Counted from the first letter of the stretch, positions 1 through 9,638 are shown. The stretch: 64,000 nt of DNA from CAKVON01 sp902475665 (GCA_036321795.1 JAWQCY010000004.1:1-64000); one strand, 5' to 3'. The notes: generated by a model from the letters alone, not told the origin. Numbers and translations are program-made.

Positions 1-48
1 TCCAGCCCCAAATACTATGTGTCCCCCACCCCAACCAAATAGTGGAGC

Positions 49-86
49 GGGGGGGGCGGGGCCCGCCCAACCCCCCCCCCCCCCCC
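49..86. repeat. G-tract followed by a 16-base poly-C tract
   Basis: Downstream of the tyrS stop the DNA holds a run of eight G (49-56), a GC-rich stretch able to fold on itself, and an uninterrupted run of sixteen C at 71-86. Such a tract is prone to slipped-strand length change. It may be part of a GC-rich terminator for tyrS, a switch for a gene outside the window, or partly a sequencing artefact. Nothing else is recognised in 1-160. Confidence 0.6.
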
Positions 87-160
87 GACGCCGTCGGATG
101 TCTCCTTGGGGCGTGAGGACGGAATGTCTGCGCTCGTGCGTGACATCAACGTCCTTCTCC

Positions 161-1387
161 CTACACGAGCTTCGCGAAGTGGCGCTTGCCGACCTGCAGC
201 GTGGCGCCCGCGAGCATGGCGGGGTCGACGTTGTAGGACTTGGGGGCCACGGCCTCGCCGTTGACCTTGACGCCGCGGCCGTCGATCAGGCGGCGGGCCT
301 CGCTGGCGGACTTGGCCAGGCCGGCATCGACCAGGACGCGGGCCAGGTAGACCTGACCGTCATCGTTGGGGGTGAGGTCGCAGCTGACCTGAGGGATGTC
401 CTCGGGGATCTCGTGCTTCTTAAAGAGGTCGTCGAAGGCCCTCTCGGCCTTCTCGCCCTCGCCGGCGCCGTGGTACAGGTCGACGATGTTGCGGCCCAGG
501 GCACGCTTGAGCTTGTAGGGGTCGGCGGTGCCGTCGGCAAAGGCGCGGTCGATGGCGTCGACCTCGTCCAGCGAGCAGGTGGAGCACAGGCGGTAGTACA
601 TCGGGACGATCTCGTCGGCGATGGACATGACCTTGCCGAACATGTCGGCCGGCGCGTCGGTCAGGCCGATGTAGTTCTTGTAGCTCTTGGACATCTTCTT
701 GGTGCCGTCGGTGCCCACCAGCAGCGGCATGGTGAGGGCGACCTGCGGCTCCATGCCCTCGGCGCGCATGAGGTCGCGGCCGGCCAGCAGGTTGAAGATC
801 TGGTCGTTTCCGCCCATCTCGACGTCGGCGTCGATCACGACGGAGTCGTAGGCCTGCAGCACGGGGTAGATGAACTCGTGCAGGGCGATGGAGCGGCCCT
901 CGGTGTAGCGGTTGTGGAAGTCCTCGCGCTCGAGGATGCGGGCGACGTTGAACTTGCTCATGAGGCCGAGCATCTTGCCCAGGTTGAGCGGCTTGATCCA
1001 GTCGCCGTTGTGGACGATGGTGGTCTTCTCGGGGTCGAGGACCTTCATGGCCTGCTCGACGTAGGTCTTGGCGTTGGCCTCGACCTGCTCCTCGGTCAGC
1101 GGCGGGCGCGTCGAGTCGCGGCCCGACGGGTCGCCGATCAGCGCGGTGCCGTTGCCGATGATCAGGGTGACCTTGTGGCCCAGGTCCTGGAACTGACGCA
1201 TCTTGCGCAGGGGCACGGCGTGGCCCAGGTGCAGGTCGGGGCTCGTGGGGTCGACGCCCAGCTTGATGTTGAGCGGCGTGCCCTTCTCAAGCTTCTTCTT
1301 GAGCTCGTCCAACGGGACGATCTGCATGGTTCCCGAAGTGATCACCTTGAGCTGTTCTTCCACTGGCAGCAACGCTCTGCCCTCCAT
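161..1387 (-). CDS. tyrS: Tyrosyl-tRNA synthetase
   Basis: Charges tRNA-Tyr with tyrosine in the cytoplasm. The 408-residue product has the class I signature HLGH at residues 53-56, tyrosine-pocket stretches LQAYDS and GGNDQ around 177-196, the KMSKS loop at 231-235 and a C-terminal S4 RNA-binding domain from about residue 343, so it is complete for the family. I placed the start at the ATG at 1387; the in-frame start at 1465 would add 26 low-complexity residues and run across an intergenic repeat motif (1444-1456). The gene lies 107 bp downstream of a same-strand glycosyltransferase gene and is probably transcribed on its own. No T-box leader was seen. Confidence 0.97.
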   Translation of the reverse strand: MEGRALLPVEEQLKVITSGTMQIVPLDELKKKLEKGTPLNIKLGVDPTSPDLHLGHAVPLRKMRQFQDLGHKVTLIIGNGTALIGDPSGRDSTRPPLTEEQVEANAKTYVEQAMKVLDPEKTTIVHNGDWIKPLNLGKMLGLMSKFNVARILEREDFHNRYTEGRSIALHEFIYPVLQAYDSVVIDADVEMGGNDQIFNLLAGRDLMRAEGMEPQVALTMPLLVGTDGTKKMSKSYKNYIGLTDAPADMFGKVMSIADEIVPMYYRLCSTCSLDEVDAIDRAFADGTADPYKLKRALGRNIVDLYHGAGEGEKAERAFDDLFKKHEIPEDIPQVSCDLTPNDDGQVYLARVLVDAGLAKSASEARRLIDGRGVKVNGEAVAPKSYNVDPAMLAGATLQVGKRHFAKLV

Positions 1388-1443
1388 GTAGTTCGTGTTC
1401 GGTCTCGCACGCGACCGGACGGGACGCGCGCTCGTGCTTCGCG

Positions 1444-1456
1444 TGCCGAGAAGTGC
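1444..1456 (+). repeat. Intergenic motif TGCCGAGAAGTGC
   Basis: Exact 13-base copy of the recurrent motif, 57 bp upstream of the tyrS start. Function unknown. Confidence 0.5.
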
Positions 1457-1494
1457 CGTCGGCACGCATTCGTACAGGATACCGCAGGCAGGGC

Positions 1495-2250
1495 CTACTC
1501 GGCACCGTCGGACTTGGGCGCATAGCGCGCGCGGTAGTCACGCTCGAGCTCGTCGGCAATGCCAGGGGCGTGTGTGCGCCCGTCCACACGCACCAGGCCG
1601 ACCTCGACGGGCGTCAGGCCACGCCGGTCGAGCCAGGCATCAAGCAGGAAGGGTGCCAGGTCGGCGAGCTCGTGTCGCTCGACCTTGTCCGAGCCGAGGG
1701 CCAGAAGGCTCGTCTCGACCTCCTCCATGAGGGGGAACATCCACGAGCAGTACTCGTCCATACGGTCGCGGCGCATCAAGCAGACGTTGGTGCTGTGCCC
1801 ATGGGTTATCCCCAGGCGCACGTCGAGGGCATGTGCGTAGTCGGGCTCGACCTCGCGGACGACATCGCGCAGGGCGTCGAGGCCAAGCTCGCGATGCCCG
1901 CGCAGGTAGTGGGCGCGATTGGTCTCGAGGATCCAGTTTGACTCGCCCGGCAAGACGATGGCGCGGGTGTCCAGGCGGTGCGAGAGGTAGTCGGAGCCCG
2001 CCACGCGCCGCCTTCGGTCGAACGAGAAGTTCGACGCGAGGAAGGCGCCGTCGGTAGCCAGACCCACCGCGTCCGCATCCACCTCCGGCATCGACCGCCA
2101 GACGTGGCGGAGCACGGCGAGCTCGCCCCAGGCGTGCGCGTCGGCGCCCGCGACCCGCGTGGCCGAGACAGCCTCGAAGGCGGGGTCGTCGGGCAGCCAG
2201 CACTTCTCGGCATCGTGACTGACGTAGATCCGGATGCTCTTGCTGGCCAT
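1495..2250 (-). CDS. DUF4422 family putative glycosyltransferase
   Basis: The 251-residue product resembles DUF4422 proteins, which sit in capsule and surface-polysaccharide loci and are thought to transfer sugars. Family-like stretches include the DYLSHRL region, LPGESNW, and a C-terminal part with a conserved H..N followed by DEYCSWMFP. It is cytoplasmic, with no signal peptide or membrane span. The start at 2250 has an AAAGGAG site; an upstream extension to 2532 runs into the next gene and is unlikely. The stop lies 107 bp before tyrS. Codons 12-16 contain an in-frame copy of the TGCCGAGAAGTGC motif (2200-2212). Acceptor and donor cannot be deduced, and other sugar-transfer chemistry is possible. 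Confidence 0.75.
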   Translation of the reverse strand: MASKSIRIYVSHDAEKCWLPDDPAFEAVSATRVAGADAHAWGELAVLRHVWRSMPEVDADAVGLATDGAFLASNFSFDRRRRVAGSDYLSHRLDTRAIVLPGESNWILETNRAHYLRGHRELGLDALRDVVREVEPDYAHALDVRLGITHGHSTNVCLMRRDRMDEYCSWMFPLMEEVETSLLALGSDKVERHELADLAPFLLDAWLDRRGLTPVEVGLVRVDGRTHAPGIADELERDYRARYAPKSDGAE

Positions 2251-2336
2251 GGGTGCTCCTTTGGAGAGAAGGGCGGTCACTGCGTACCGATGGTACGGCA
2301 GCGACCGCCCCGAGGCGTTCGGATTTGCAGGCGTGG

Positions 2337-4379
2337 CTAGATGAACATCCTGCCCACGCCCATCGGCGTGCCGTAGACCCACAGGCTGGCCTTGCGCACG
2401 GTCGCGCCGGCGTAGGGGGCCTCGATGATCTGGTCGTTGCCCAGGTAGACCGCGACGTGACCCTTCCAGAAGATGAGGTCGCCGCGCCTGCGGCTGCCAA
2501 GCGACACCCTCTTGATCTTGCCGTAGTTCCACAGGTTCATGGCGTCATGGCTGTGCCAGCCGTTGGCGCCGGTGGCGTAGTGGTCATACGGGTTAAACTC
2601 GCCCAGGTCCATGCCGCAGGCGTAGGCGCACTGGAAGACCAGGCCCACGCAGTCCACGCCCACGCCGGGGGCGCAGGCGTAGTTCCACATGTAGGGAGTG
2701 CCCAGGTAGTCGTAGGCACGGCCGACGAAGGCCTCGACGCACTGCGAGCGCGTGGCGTTGTAGGCGATGCGCGAGGGCGTCATGTAGGCGAACTTGGTGC
2801 CGTAGGCGGCCTTCTTGGGTTTGACGTTGTGGGAGGACACCTGGTAGAAGCCCTTGGGGTTCTGCCAGCCGGTCTTTCCCGACGGGCAGTACAGCACCTT
2901 GGTCGACTTGCCGCCGACCTTGTTGCCGTTCTTGTCGAAGACGTCGACGCTCAGGGTGTACATGCCCTCGCGGCCGCCCGAGACCGACTTGATGTCGAGG
3001 GTGCAGCTCTTTGCCGACGTGTTGGACCCGGTCTGCTTGACGGTCGATCCCCAGTTGCCGGCGCCCCAGGAGTTCTCGTAGCGCCAGACGTAGTTGTAGG
3101 TGACTTTCTCCGATGCGGGAACGTCGACGCCCAGGTTCGCGCTCCAGACGATCTTCTGGCCGGAGAGCCTGGCGTTGACGCCGGTGACGCCCCAGACCTT
3201 CACGACGCCCGACGCCCCCAGCTGACGGTCGTAGCGGGACTTGACGTCCACGTGGAGGTTGTAGGTGCCAGGCTTGGTCGGCTTGAAGGAGCCAGTGGAC
3301 GCCGTGGTCTGCTTGCCCGTCCGCTTGACGGTCGAGTCCCACTCCCTCCAGCCATTGCCCAGGCGCCAGACGTAGTTGTAGGTGGCGCCTGCGGGCTGGC
3401 CGGTGACCTTCGCGGCAAAGCTCACCGTCGACCCGACCGTGGCGTAGGTCGGCGCGCTGACGCCCGCCACGCCCCAGTCGCCGTCGGTCACGCGCACGGT
3501 GGTCCTGTACGTCTTGGTGACGCCGGCACGGTCGCGCACGTCGATGGCGATGTGGTAGGTTCCCACCTTAGCTGGCGAGAAGTTCCAGCTGGTCTCGGAG
3601 GTCTGCCCATGCGTCCGCTTGACGGTCGAGTCCCACTCCTTCCAGCCGTCGCCGCGACGCCAGACGTAGTTGAACGTGCATCCCTCGGTGTCGCCGGAAA
3701 GCCTGGTCGAGATCTCGGCAGACTCCCCTGCCCTAAGGACATAGCCGTCGCCATCGGACGCCGCGCTCGCGCCACCCGCGACGCTGATGCCTGCGCACGA
3801 CCACACGGGCGCGGTCACACGCACGGTGGCCTTGGCCGTGCGCTTGACACCGTCGCGCGAGACAACGTCGATGCACAGGTAATAGGTTCCGGGGCGCGTC
3901 AGGCGGAAGGTCCACGAGGTCTGCGTGGTGTTGCCCTTGTCCTTGCTCTGGTTGACGGACGAGTCCCAGAAGCCCTTCTTCCAGGTGTTGCCGTAGCGCC
4001 AGACGTAGTTGTATGTGGCGCCCTCGAGGTCGCCGGTCGTCTTGGCCCTCAGGGTCACGTCGCCCGCGACCACGCTAGAGGGGATGTCGATCCCGTCGAG
4101 GGTCCATTCCGGGTGCTCCGGCAGCGCCGCAGGCGTCGCGGCGCCGGTCGTGGCGGCACCCCCTCCAGCCTCCTGCGCGGCATCGGGGGTCTCGGCCGTC
4201 ACTGGAGCCTCCGTCGTCGGGGCCTCGGTCGTTGTCGCGGCAGTCGTCGCCGCAAGGGAGTCCGAGCTCGTCACGGCCGACGCGTGGTCATCGGCGAGTG
4301 CGGGGCTGAGCCCGCCAAAGGCAAGCGCGCCCACGAGCGCAATGCCCACGAGCGCGATGCGATTGCTTCTGTTATGCAT
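2337..4379 (-). CDS. Secreted NlpC/P60 peptidoglycan hydrolase with four YVWR modules
   Basis: Exported wall hydrolase of 680 residues. An N-terminal signal peptide (about 1-29, ending ALA) is followed by a Thr/Ala-rich linker, then four related ~95-residue beta-type modules. Each module carries an (Y/F)NYVWR core, a W..W pair, a TVK or SVN stretch and a final GTY-x-L/I-x-D-V strand. The C-terminal NlpC/P60 domain (about 545-680) has the catalytic Cys at 577 in GVDCVGL and the His at 641 in KGHVAVYLG, so it is expected to cleave peptide stems in peptidoglycan. The repeats probably bind wall or carbohydrate. The same modules recur in the protein at 54483-56984. It is monocistronic, with its own promoter candidate upstream. 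Confidence 0.9.
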   Translation of the reverse strand: MHNRSNRIALVGIALVGALAFGGLSPALADDHASAVTSSDSLAATTAATTTEAPTTEAPVTAETPDAAQEAGGGAATTGAATPAALPEHPEWTLDGIDIPSSVVAGDVTLRAKTTGDLEGATYNYVWRYGNTWKKGFWDSSVNQSKDKGNTTQTSWTFRLTRPGTYYLCIDVVSRDGVKRTAKATVRVTAPVWSCAGISVAGGASAASDGDGYVLRAGESAEISTRLSGDTEGCTFNYVWRRGDGWKEWDSTVKRTHGQTSETSWNFSPAKVGTYHIAIDVRDRAGVTKTYRTTVRVTDGDWGVAGVSAPTYATVGSTVSFAAKVTGQPAGATYNYVWRLGNGWREWDSTVKRTGKQTTASTGSFKPTKPGTYNLHVDVKSRYDRQLGASGVVKVWGVTGVNARLSGQKIVWSANLGVDVPASEKVTYNYVWRYENSWGAGNWGSTVKQTGSNTSAKSCTLDIKSVSGGREGMYTLSVDVFDKNGNKVGGKSTKVLYCPSGKTGWQNPKGFYQVSSHNVKPKKAAYGTKFAYMTPSRIAYNATRSQCVEAFVGRAYDYLGTPYMWNYACAPGVGVDCVGLVFQCAYACGMDLGEFNPYDHYATGANGWHSHDAMNLWNYGKIKRVSLGSRRRGDLIFWKGHVAVYLGNDQIIEAPYAGATVRKASLWVYGTPMGVGRMFI

Positions 4380-4392
4380 AGGCAGTTACCAC

Positions 4393-4422
4393 CATAAACG
4401 TCATCGGGTTTTCGCGCGTCAA
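4393..4422 (-). promoter_or_regulatory. Candidate sigma-70 promoter of the NlpC/P60 gene
   Basis: On the minus strand a TTGACG hexamer (4417-4422) and a TTTATG hexamer (4393-4398) are separated by 18 bases, a short distance upstream of the start codon at 4379. The very short leader makes the assignment tentative. Confidence 0.4.
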
Positions 4423-4487
4423 GTATAGACGCCAACCCGGACGTTTGCACAAACCTTTACATGCGCGTTTTCAGGCGTCAGCGTGCC

Positions 4488-6368
4488 TCAGGACTGGGAC
4501 TGCGCGGCATCGGACGTCACGTCGGTCGCAGCCCCGGACGAGGCGGCGTCCGTCGTCGCAATCGGGTTCGCGTCGGTTGTAACGGCCTCCATCTGGCTGC
4601 CCGAGTACCCCACGATCGAGTCCTTGCGGAACCACTGGGACAGACGGTAGTTGATGTAAGTGTTCATGTTGTCGCGAATGTCGCCCATCAGCAGCACCTT
4701 GGGCACGTCGGTGTAGAAGGGCACGCGCACCGAGGCGTCCTTGCTGCTCCCCAGGTACTCGAGGCGCGCCTTGACCTGGGCGTCGTAGGCGGCCGCCTGG
4801 CCGGTGACAAGCGAGTGGGCGGCCGACAGCGACGTGACCTCCTCGCGCGCCGTGTCGTCGGCGTCCATCGAGATCAGCGACACCGCAAAGACCAGCGCCA
4901 CCAGAGAGCACGCCACGAGCATCCCGAACGTGCGGTCGGTCGTGCGCTCGCGGGCGTGGCGACGCTCCATGCGCTCGGCACGCACCGACGCGTGCGCCGA
5001 GATCTCGGGCCCCGCTGCCGAGAAGGACCGTCCGGTCGCGATGACCGGCACGCCTTCCGGCGCGCAAGAGTCATATCCCGCCGCGTCCGCGGGGGCACAT
5101 GCCGAAGCAGTCGATAGGGTCGTGGCGCGGTCGTCGCCATCCTCCCGGCGCATGATGCCGTACTGGCGGACGGCCCATCCCGCCCAGAAGACCATGTTGG
5201 CCACCAACAGGACGATGAACATGTCATACCTGCAGTTTTGCACGCGACCAGGGCCCTCGTATCCCATCGAGTAGAACGTGGGGGTAAAGCTCGAGGCAAA
5301 CAGCGCAAGCGAGGCGACCGTCACCGCGGAGGGGTTGAGAAAGCGAATCTGCCTGGGCACGCGCGGCGAGCGCACGGCACGCAGCACCAACGGCAGCAGG
5401 AAGAGCATGCCCAGAAGAACCATGCCCGTCGTCCACGACGACAGGAAGCGGAAACTCGCGACCGACGAGCCCCAGATGGTCTGGAAGACGCCAAGCTTGT
5501 CCTCCGGGAACTGCGTGGCCTGGCGCACGGCATTGCCGGGAGCGGCGAAGCTGACCACGGCACCTGCGGCAAGGCCCACGAACGGGGGCACCACGAGACC
5601 GCGACGCTGGTCGTGACGGACGCTCATCCACACCAGGACGCCACACATAAGCTCAAGCGCCACCAACAGGGACACGAAGTTGCCGCCCGCCAGAAGCACC
5701 GCCAGCACGGTCGAGACCACGGTGCGGCGACGCAGGTCGGCGCGAGGCGGAAGCGTGGGATTGAGCGTGCGCAGCAGCTGGCCGAAGAACACGAGCGACA
5801 GAGAGTGGAAAAACGTGTAGTAGATCGCGCTGTTGTACCAGAAGATGCCCTCGACCGGGCTCGGCTGGAACAGCAGCTGCAAAATGAGCACGACGCACGA
5901 CACGCACACCCACGTCACGCGGTCGGCATGCAGGTAGTCGACGATCAGCACGTGCGCGAAGTAGAACGTGGACGCCACGAGCGTACCCATGATGATCCAC
6001 GCGGCAACAACGTAGGCGCCCTCGCCAAACACGCCCGGCTCGAGCCCCATGAGCAGGATGGCCGTGTAGGTACCCTGCCAGTCGACCCAGGTCACGCCCA
6101 CCTGACGGATGGCCTCCGCAATCGCGGCGAGGACGTTTCCGCCGGTGTCTTCCAGCACCAGGTGCGCCCACACGCCGTAGTGCCAGTCATCGGCATACGA
6201 GTGGTTATACAGGCTGATCAGCACCAGGGGGAGAAGGACGAGCGCGAGCGCCGCCACGCTTCCCCACGCAAGCCAACCAAGCGCGCGAGCGTCGGGCGAG
6301 TCGTCCCGGGCGGAAAACGACCGGGACATGTCCCGCGCGCCACGCGCGCCGTGAGCAAAACGTGCCAT
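4488..6368 (-). CDS. DUF6056 family polytopic membrane protein
   Basis: A 626-residue integral membrane protein with about ten hydrophobic spans. The first luminal loop carries YNHSYADDWHYG, typical of DUF6056 and related GT-C-type glycosyltransferases, where acidic residues in the first outside loop bind the lipid-phosphate sugar donor. A long charged cytoplasmic loop (around 410-490) separates the last spans from a soluble tail rich in Ala, Thr and Ser. The start at 6368 has a good TTAGGAG site; the longer frame to 6563 would include an intergenic repeat motif. It probably adds sugars to a surface polymer, in keeping with other envelope genes nearby, but the substrate is unknown. Confidence 0.75.
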   Translation of the reverse strand: MARFAHGARGARDMSRSFSARDDSPDARALGWLAWGSVAALALVLLPLVLISLYNHSYADDWHYGVWAHLVLEDTGGNVLAAIAEAIRQVGVTWVDWQGTYTAILLMGLEPGVFGEGAYVVAAWIIMGTLVASTFYFAHVLIVDYLHADRVTWVCVSCVVLILQLLFQPSPVEGIFWYNSAIYYTFFHSLSLVFFGQLLRTLNPTLPPRADLRRRTVVSTVLAVLLAGGNFVSLLVALELMCGVLVWMSVRHDQRRGLVVPPFVGLAAGAVVSFAAPGNAVRQATQFPEDKLGVFQTIWGSSVASFRFLSSWTTGMVLLGMLFLLPLVLRAVRSPRVPRQIRFLNPSAVTVASLALFASSFTPTFYSMGYEGPGRVQNCRYDMFIVLLVANMVFWAGWAVRQYGIMRREDGDDRATTLSTASACAPADAAGYDSCAPEGVPVIATGRSFSAAGPEISAHASVRAERMERRHARERTTDRTFGMLVACSLVALVFAVSLISMDADDTAREEVTSLSAAHSLVTGQAAAYDAQVKARLEYLGSSKDASVRVPFYTDVPKVLLMGDIRDNMNTYINYRLSQWFRKDSIVGYSGSQMEAVTTDANPIATTDAASSGAATDVTSDAAQSQS

Positions 6369-6719
6369 CCAAACAACTCCTAACGCAGGCGTCGACCACA
6401 CGAAACAGGTCCACGACGCGACGCACTTCTCGGCAGACAGGTCACTGGACACAAGGGTAGCGCACGAGCCTGACGCAAACCCGGCGGGGCATATGCGCGA
6501 CACCCGAGCGGCCATGCGCGTCCACGCGCTGTGTGTGCCACGTGAAGAATCAGTCCCGCTCAATCAAGTGCGCAGGTTGGGCACGGTCCCGACGACGCGA
6601 GTCGCGCCAATCGTGCACAATAGTAGATTGCGAAGACTGTCGCCAAAACCGACACGTCGCGGACCCACGTGGAAGCGTCGGGCGTGCGCGCCGGCCGGCG
6701 GCAACAAGAAGGAGGATCC
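6369..6719. promoter_or_regulatory. Divergent promoter region
   Basis: This 351-bp gap separates the DUF6056 gene from the divergent penicillin-binding protein gene. It holds one TGCCGAGAAGTGC motif, a modestly AT-richer patch around 6612-6632 that may supply a -10 box for the rightward gene, and the AAGGAGG ribosome binding site at 6709-6715. No coding region is supported here. Confidence 0.4.
6423..6435 (-). repeat. Intergenic motif TGCCGAGAAGTGC
   Basis: Exact 13-base copy, reading 5'-3' on the minus strand, 55 bp upstream of the DUF6056 start. Confidence 0.5.
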
Positions 6720-8870
6720 ATGGGCGTCCGCACCCGAAGGGCACGCAAGCACTCCAGAACTCACATGATCGGATTCGGCGCAATGGGCGTGCTGGGCTTC
6801 ATCGCGCTTCTGGGCATCGCCCTGTGCGTCTCGATGGGCACGCTGGTCGAGACCTGGCTGCAGGACCTGCCCGACTACAAGTCGACCGACGCCTACCTCG
6901 TGGCCGAGCCCACGCAGGTCTACGACGCCAACGGGGACCTCATCGCCGAGTTCTACCTGCAGAACCGCCGCAGCGTCACGATGGACGACGTGTCCGAGTA
7001 CGTCCTCAAGGGCACCGTCGACGTCGAGGACGAGCGCTTCTACCAGCACAACGGCATCGACCCCCAGGGCATCCTGCGCGCAGGCGTCGCCTCGCTGACC
7101 GGCCGCTCGGAGGGCGCATCCACGATCACGCAGCAGCTGGTCCGCAACACGGTCCTGTCGGACGAGCAGTTCGAGAAGTCGATCAAGCGCAAGGTCCGCG
7201 AGGCCTACATCGCCATCGAGATGGAGAAGACGTACACCAAGGACCAGATCCTGATGATGTACCTCAACACCATCTACTACGGTCACGGCGCCTACGGCAT
7301 CGAGGCCGCCTCGCTCACCTACTTCAGCAAAAACGCCAAGGACCTCACCCTTGCCGAGGCCGCCACGCTCATCGGCATCCCCAACTCCCCCTCTTACTAC
7401 GACCCCACCGTCAACCCCGATGCCTGCAAGGCCCGCCGCAACAAGGTCCTCGACAACATGCTGCGCCTGGGCGACATCACGCAGGAGGAGCACGACAAGG
7501 CCCAGGCCTCCGACATCAAGCTCAAGCTCGGCGACTCCATCATGGACGAGAAGGGCACCTACCCGTACTTCACCTCCTACATCAAGACCCTGCTGCAGGA
7601 GGACTTCGACTCCGACACCATCTTCAAGGGTGGCCTGAAGGTCTACACCACCCTCGATCCCAAGTGCCAGAAGGCGGCCGAGGCGGCCACCAAGGAGACG
7701 CTGGACGAGATCGGTGACAACAACCTCGAGATGGCCCTCACCGCCATCGATCCCAAGACTGGCTACGTCAAGGCCATGATCGGTGGCCGCAACTTCGAAA
7801 AGAACCAGTTCAACCTCGCCACCCAGGCGCGCAGGCAGCCGGGCTCCAGCTTCAAGGCCTTCACCCTCGCCGCCGCCATCGACTCTGGCATGAACCCGCA
7901 GACCTACCTCAACTGCAACTCCCCGCTGCAGGTGTCCCCCACCTGGAGGGTCCAGAACTACGCCAACACCAACTACGGGACGATCACGCTCGCCCGTGCC
8001 ACCGAGCTATCCTCCAACACCGGCTACGTCCAGGTTGCCGAGGCCATCGGTGCCGAGAAGATCGTGAGCACGACCAAGGCCATGGGCGTCTCGGTCGACC
8101 TGCCCGCCTACTCCTCCATCACGCTGGGCACCATCGGCATCCCGCCCATCCAGATGGCCGAGGGCTATGCCACCCTGGCAAACGGCGGCACTCACCACGA
8201 TGCCGTCGCCATCACCAAGATCGAGGACCGCAACGGCAACACCGTCTACGAGCACAAGGACAACAGCACCCGCGCCCTGAGCGCCGAGGTTGCCGCCGCC
8301 ACCACCCAGGTGCTCCAGGGCGTCGTCTCCAACGGCACCGGCACCAACGCCCGCGCCTACGCCACTGGCGTCGACCAGCCCATCGCAGGCAAGACGGGCA
8401 CGACCGAGAATGCCCGCGACCTGTGGTTCGTCGGCTACACCCCGCAGATCTCAGTCGCGGTGTGGACCGGATACCGCCAGGAGGCTCCCGTCTACGTCCA
8501 CGGTTCGATCGGCCACCCCTCGAACACGTCCTGCATCGCCTTCGGTCGCTACCTGAGCAAGACCCTCTCCGGTGTCGCCCGCGAGGAGTTCCCGTCCGCA
8601 AGCTCCCCGACCTACAAGTCTTCCAGCGCGTGGAAGTTCGCTGGCGCGCCTGCGACCACCGCGGCCACAACAGCTGCGACCACCGCCGCAACCACAAAGG
8701 ACGCCGCAAAGACCACGAACGCCGCGACTACGACCCAGCAGCCCGAGCCGACGCCGACGCCCACACCCACGCCCACGCCGACTCCCGAGCCCACGCCCAC
8801 GCCGACTCCCGAGCCCACACCCACGCCGACTCCCAACCCTCCCACCGAGGAGACCACTCCGAGCAACTAG
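6720..8870 (+). CDS. Class A penicillin-binding protein (PBP1a-type)
   Basis: Bifunctional peptidoglycan synthase of 716 residues, anchored by one membrane span (about 17-40). The glycosyltransferase 51 domain shows VEDERFYQHNGID with the catalytic Glu at 103, then GASTITQQLVRN. The transpeptidase domain shows SSFK with the acyl-enzyme Ser at 376, then SSN and KTGTT. The last 70 residues or so are an extracellular Thr/Pro-rich tail ending in PTPTPEP-type repeats, probably a wall-spanning spacer. The ATG at 6720 follows a strong AAGGAGG site, so upstream in-frame codons are not used. It is a single gene with a hairpin downstream. Confidence 0.95.
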   Translation: MGVRTRRARKHSRTHMIGFGAMGVLGFIALLGIALCVSMGTLVETWLQDLPDYKSTDAYLVAEPTQVYDANGDLIAEFYLQNRRSVTMDDVSEYVLKGTVDVEDERFYQHNGIDPQGILRAGVASLTGRSEGASTITQQLVRNTVLSDEQFEKSIKRKVREAYIAIEMEKTYTKDQILMMYLNTIYYGHGAYGIEAASLTYFSKNAKDLTLAEAATLIGIPNSPSYYDPTVNPDACKARRNKVLDNMLRLGDITQEEHDKAQASDIKLKLGDSIMDEKGTYPYFTSYIKTLLQEDFDSDTIFKGGLKVYTTLDPKCQKAAEAATKETLDEIGDNNLEMALTAIDPKTGYVKAMIGGRNFEKNQFNLATQARRQPGSSFKAFTLAAAIDSGMNPQTYLNCNSPLQVSPTWRVQNYANTNYGTITLARATELSSNTGYVQVAEAIGAEKIVSTTKAMGVSVDLPAYSSITLGTIGIPPIQMAEGYATLANGGTHHDAVAITKIEDRNGNTVYEHKDNSTRALSAEVAAATTQVLQGVVSNGTGTNARAYATGVDQPIAGKTGTTENARDLWFVGYTPQISVAVWTGYRQEAPVYVHGSIGHPSNTSCIAFGRYLSKTLSGVAREEFPSASSPTYKSSSAWKFAGAPATTAATTAATTAATTKDAAKTTNAATTTQQPEPTPTPTPTPTPTPEPTPTPTPEPTPTPTPNPPTEETTPSN
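8745..8855 (+). repeat. Low-complexity Pro-Thr-Glu coding repeat
   Basis: The 3' end of the penicillin-binding protein gene is a tandem array of ccnacn-type codons giving PTPTPEP repeats. Such arrays vary in length between strains by recombination or slippage. Confidence 0.7.
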
Positions 8871-8915
8871 GGATGGGCATCCAGCGCTTCTAGGAATAGG
8901 GCATATCGCACAAAA

Positions 8916-8944
8916 GCGACCCGCGACACAAAGTCGCGGGTCGC
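8916..8944 (+). terminator. Hairpin after the penicillin-binding protein gene
   Basis: Perfect 12-base stem GCGACCCGCGAC / GTCGCGGGTCGC with a 5-base loop, 46 bp after the stop codon. It has no strong T-run, so it may end or protect the transcript. Confidence 0.6.
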
Positions 8945-9603
8945 TAAACTTTGACGGGCTTCCTCTCATGGAGGTCTTCTCCATACGGACATAGAGAGTC
9001 GTCAGAAGGTGAAAGCTCTTACTCCCCTACCTCATAGTTCGAGATCACGGGCGACTTGATGGCAAAGGCTTTCAAGGGAATCTTCGTGATGAATCAAGCC
9101 TGTATGAGACATGCAAGAACAAAGGGGAGCAAGGGAGGTCTCTTCGCACACCTATGGCTAAGACTGCCTTTTACAGGAGACAACACCTACAAGACAATAC
9201 CCCGTATGTCATTACCACTTTTGGGCACTATCGCCTATCAACGTCAGTCGAACTCCGCGATAGACCAAACTTGCCGCGTTTTGGGCCCTCTCGTCGTTAG
9301 CGCGACGGTATTAGGACCCTAGAAACGACGAGTCATGACGAGCCGTGTACAGGCATCGAGCAGCACCTTGGCTACCAGCGGTTTCATACCAGTCAAACCT
9401 GGCGGCACAATGCGAAGACTCACGCTTTTATGGGAAGCCCCCTAATTACGCATGCCGTACGCCGCGAGGCACATAAAACCATCGACCACGGCTCGCATCG
9501 ATCCGTTTTGCACTACACCATGCTTTCGAGTTGTCAGTCGGCGCCCGACTATCTACCAAACATTCGCTTAGGTCGCGCAGGAACCGCCAATGCGGATGAA
9601 AAA

Positions 9604-9638
9604 GGGGCCTGGGTCGGCAAACAGCCAACCCAGGCCCC
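9604..9638 (-). terminator. Rho-independent terminator of the pepX-like gene
   Basis: The 11-base stem GGGGCCTGGGT / ACCCAGGCCCC is followed on the minus strand by a run of five T (9599-9603), just beyond the stop at 9662. Confidence 0.85.

Noticed and set aside
9380..9400. A seventh operator at TTTCATACCAGTC in the low-GC stretch
   Set aside because: It has a mismatch in the core (CATACCAGT rather than CATACCAAT) and is not next to a sugar gene or promoter.
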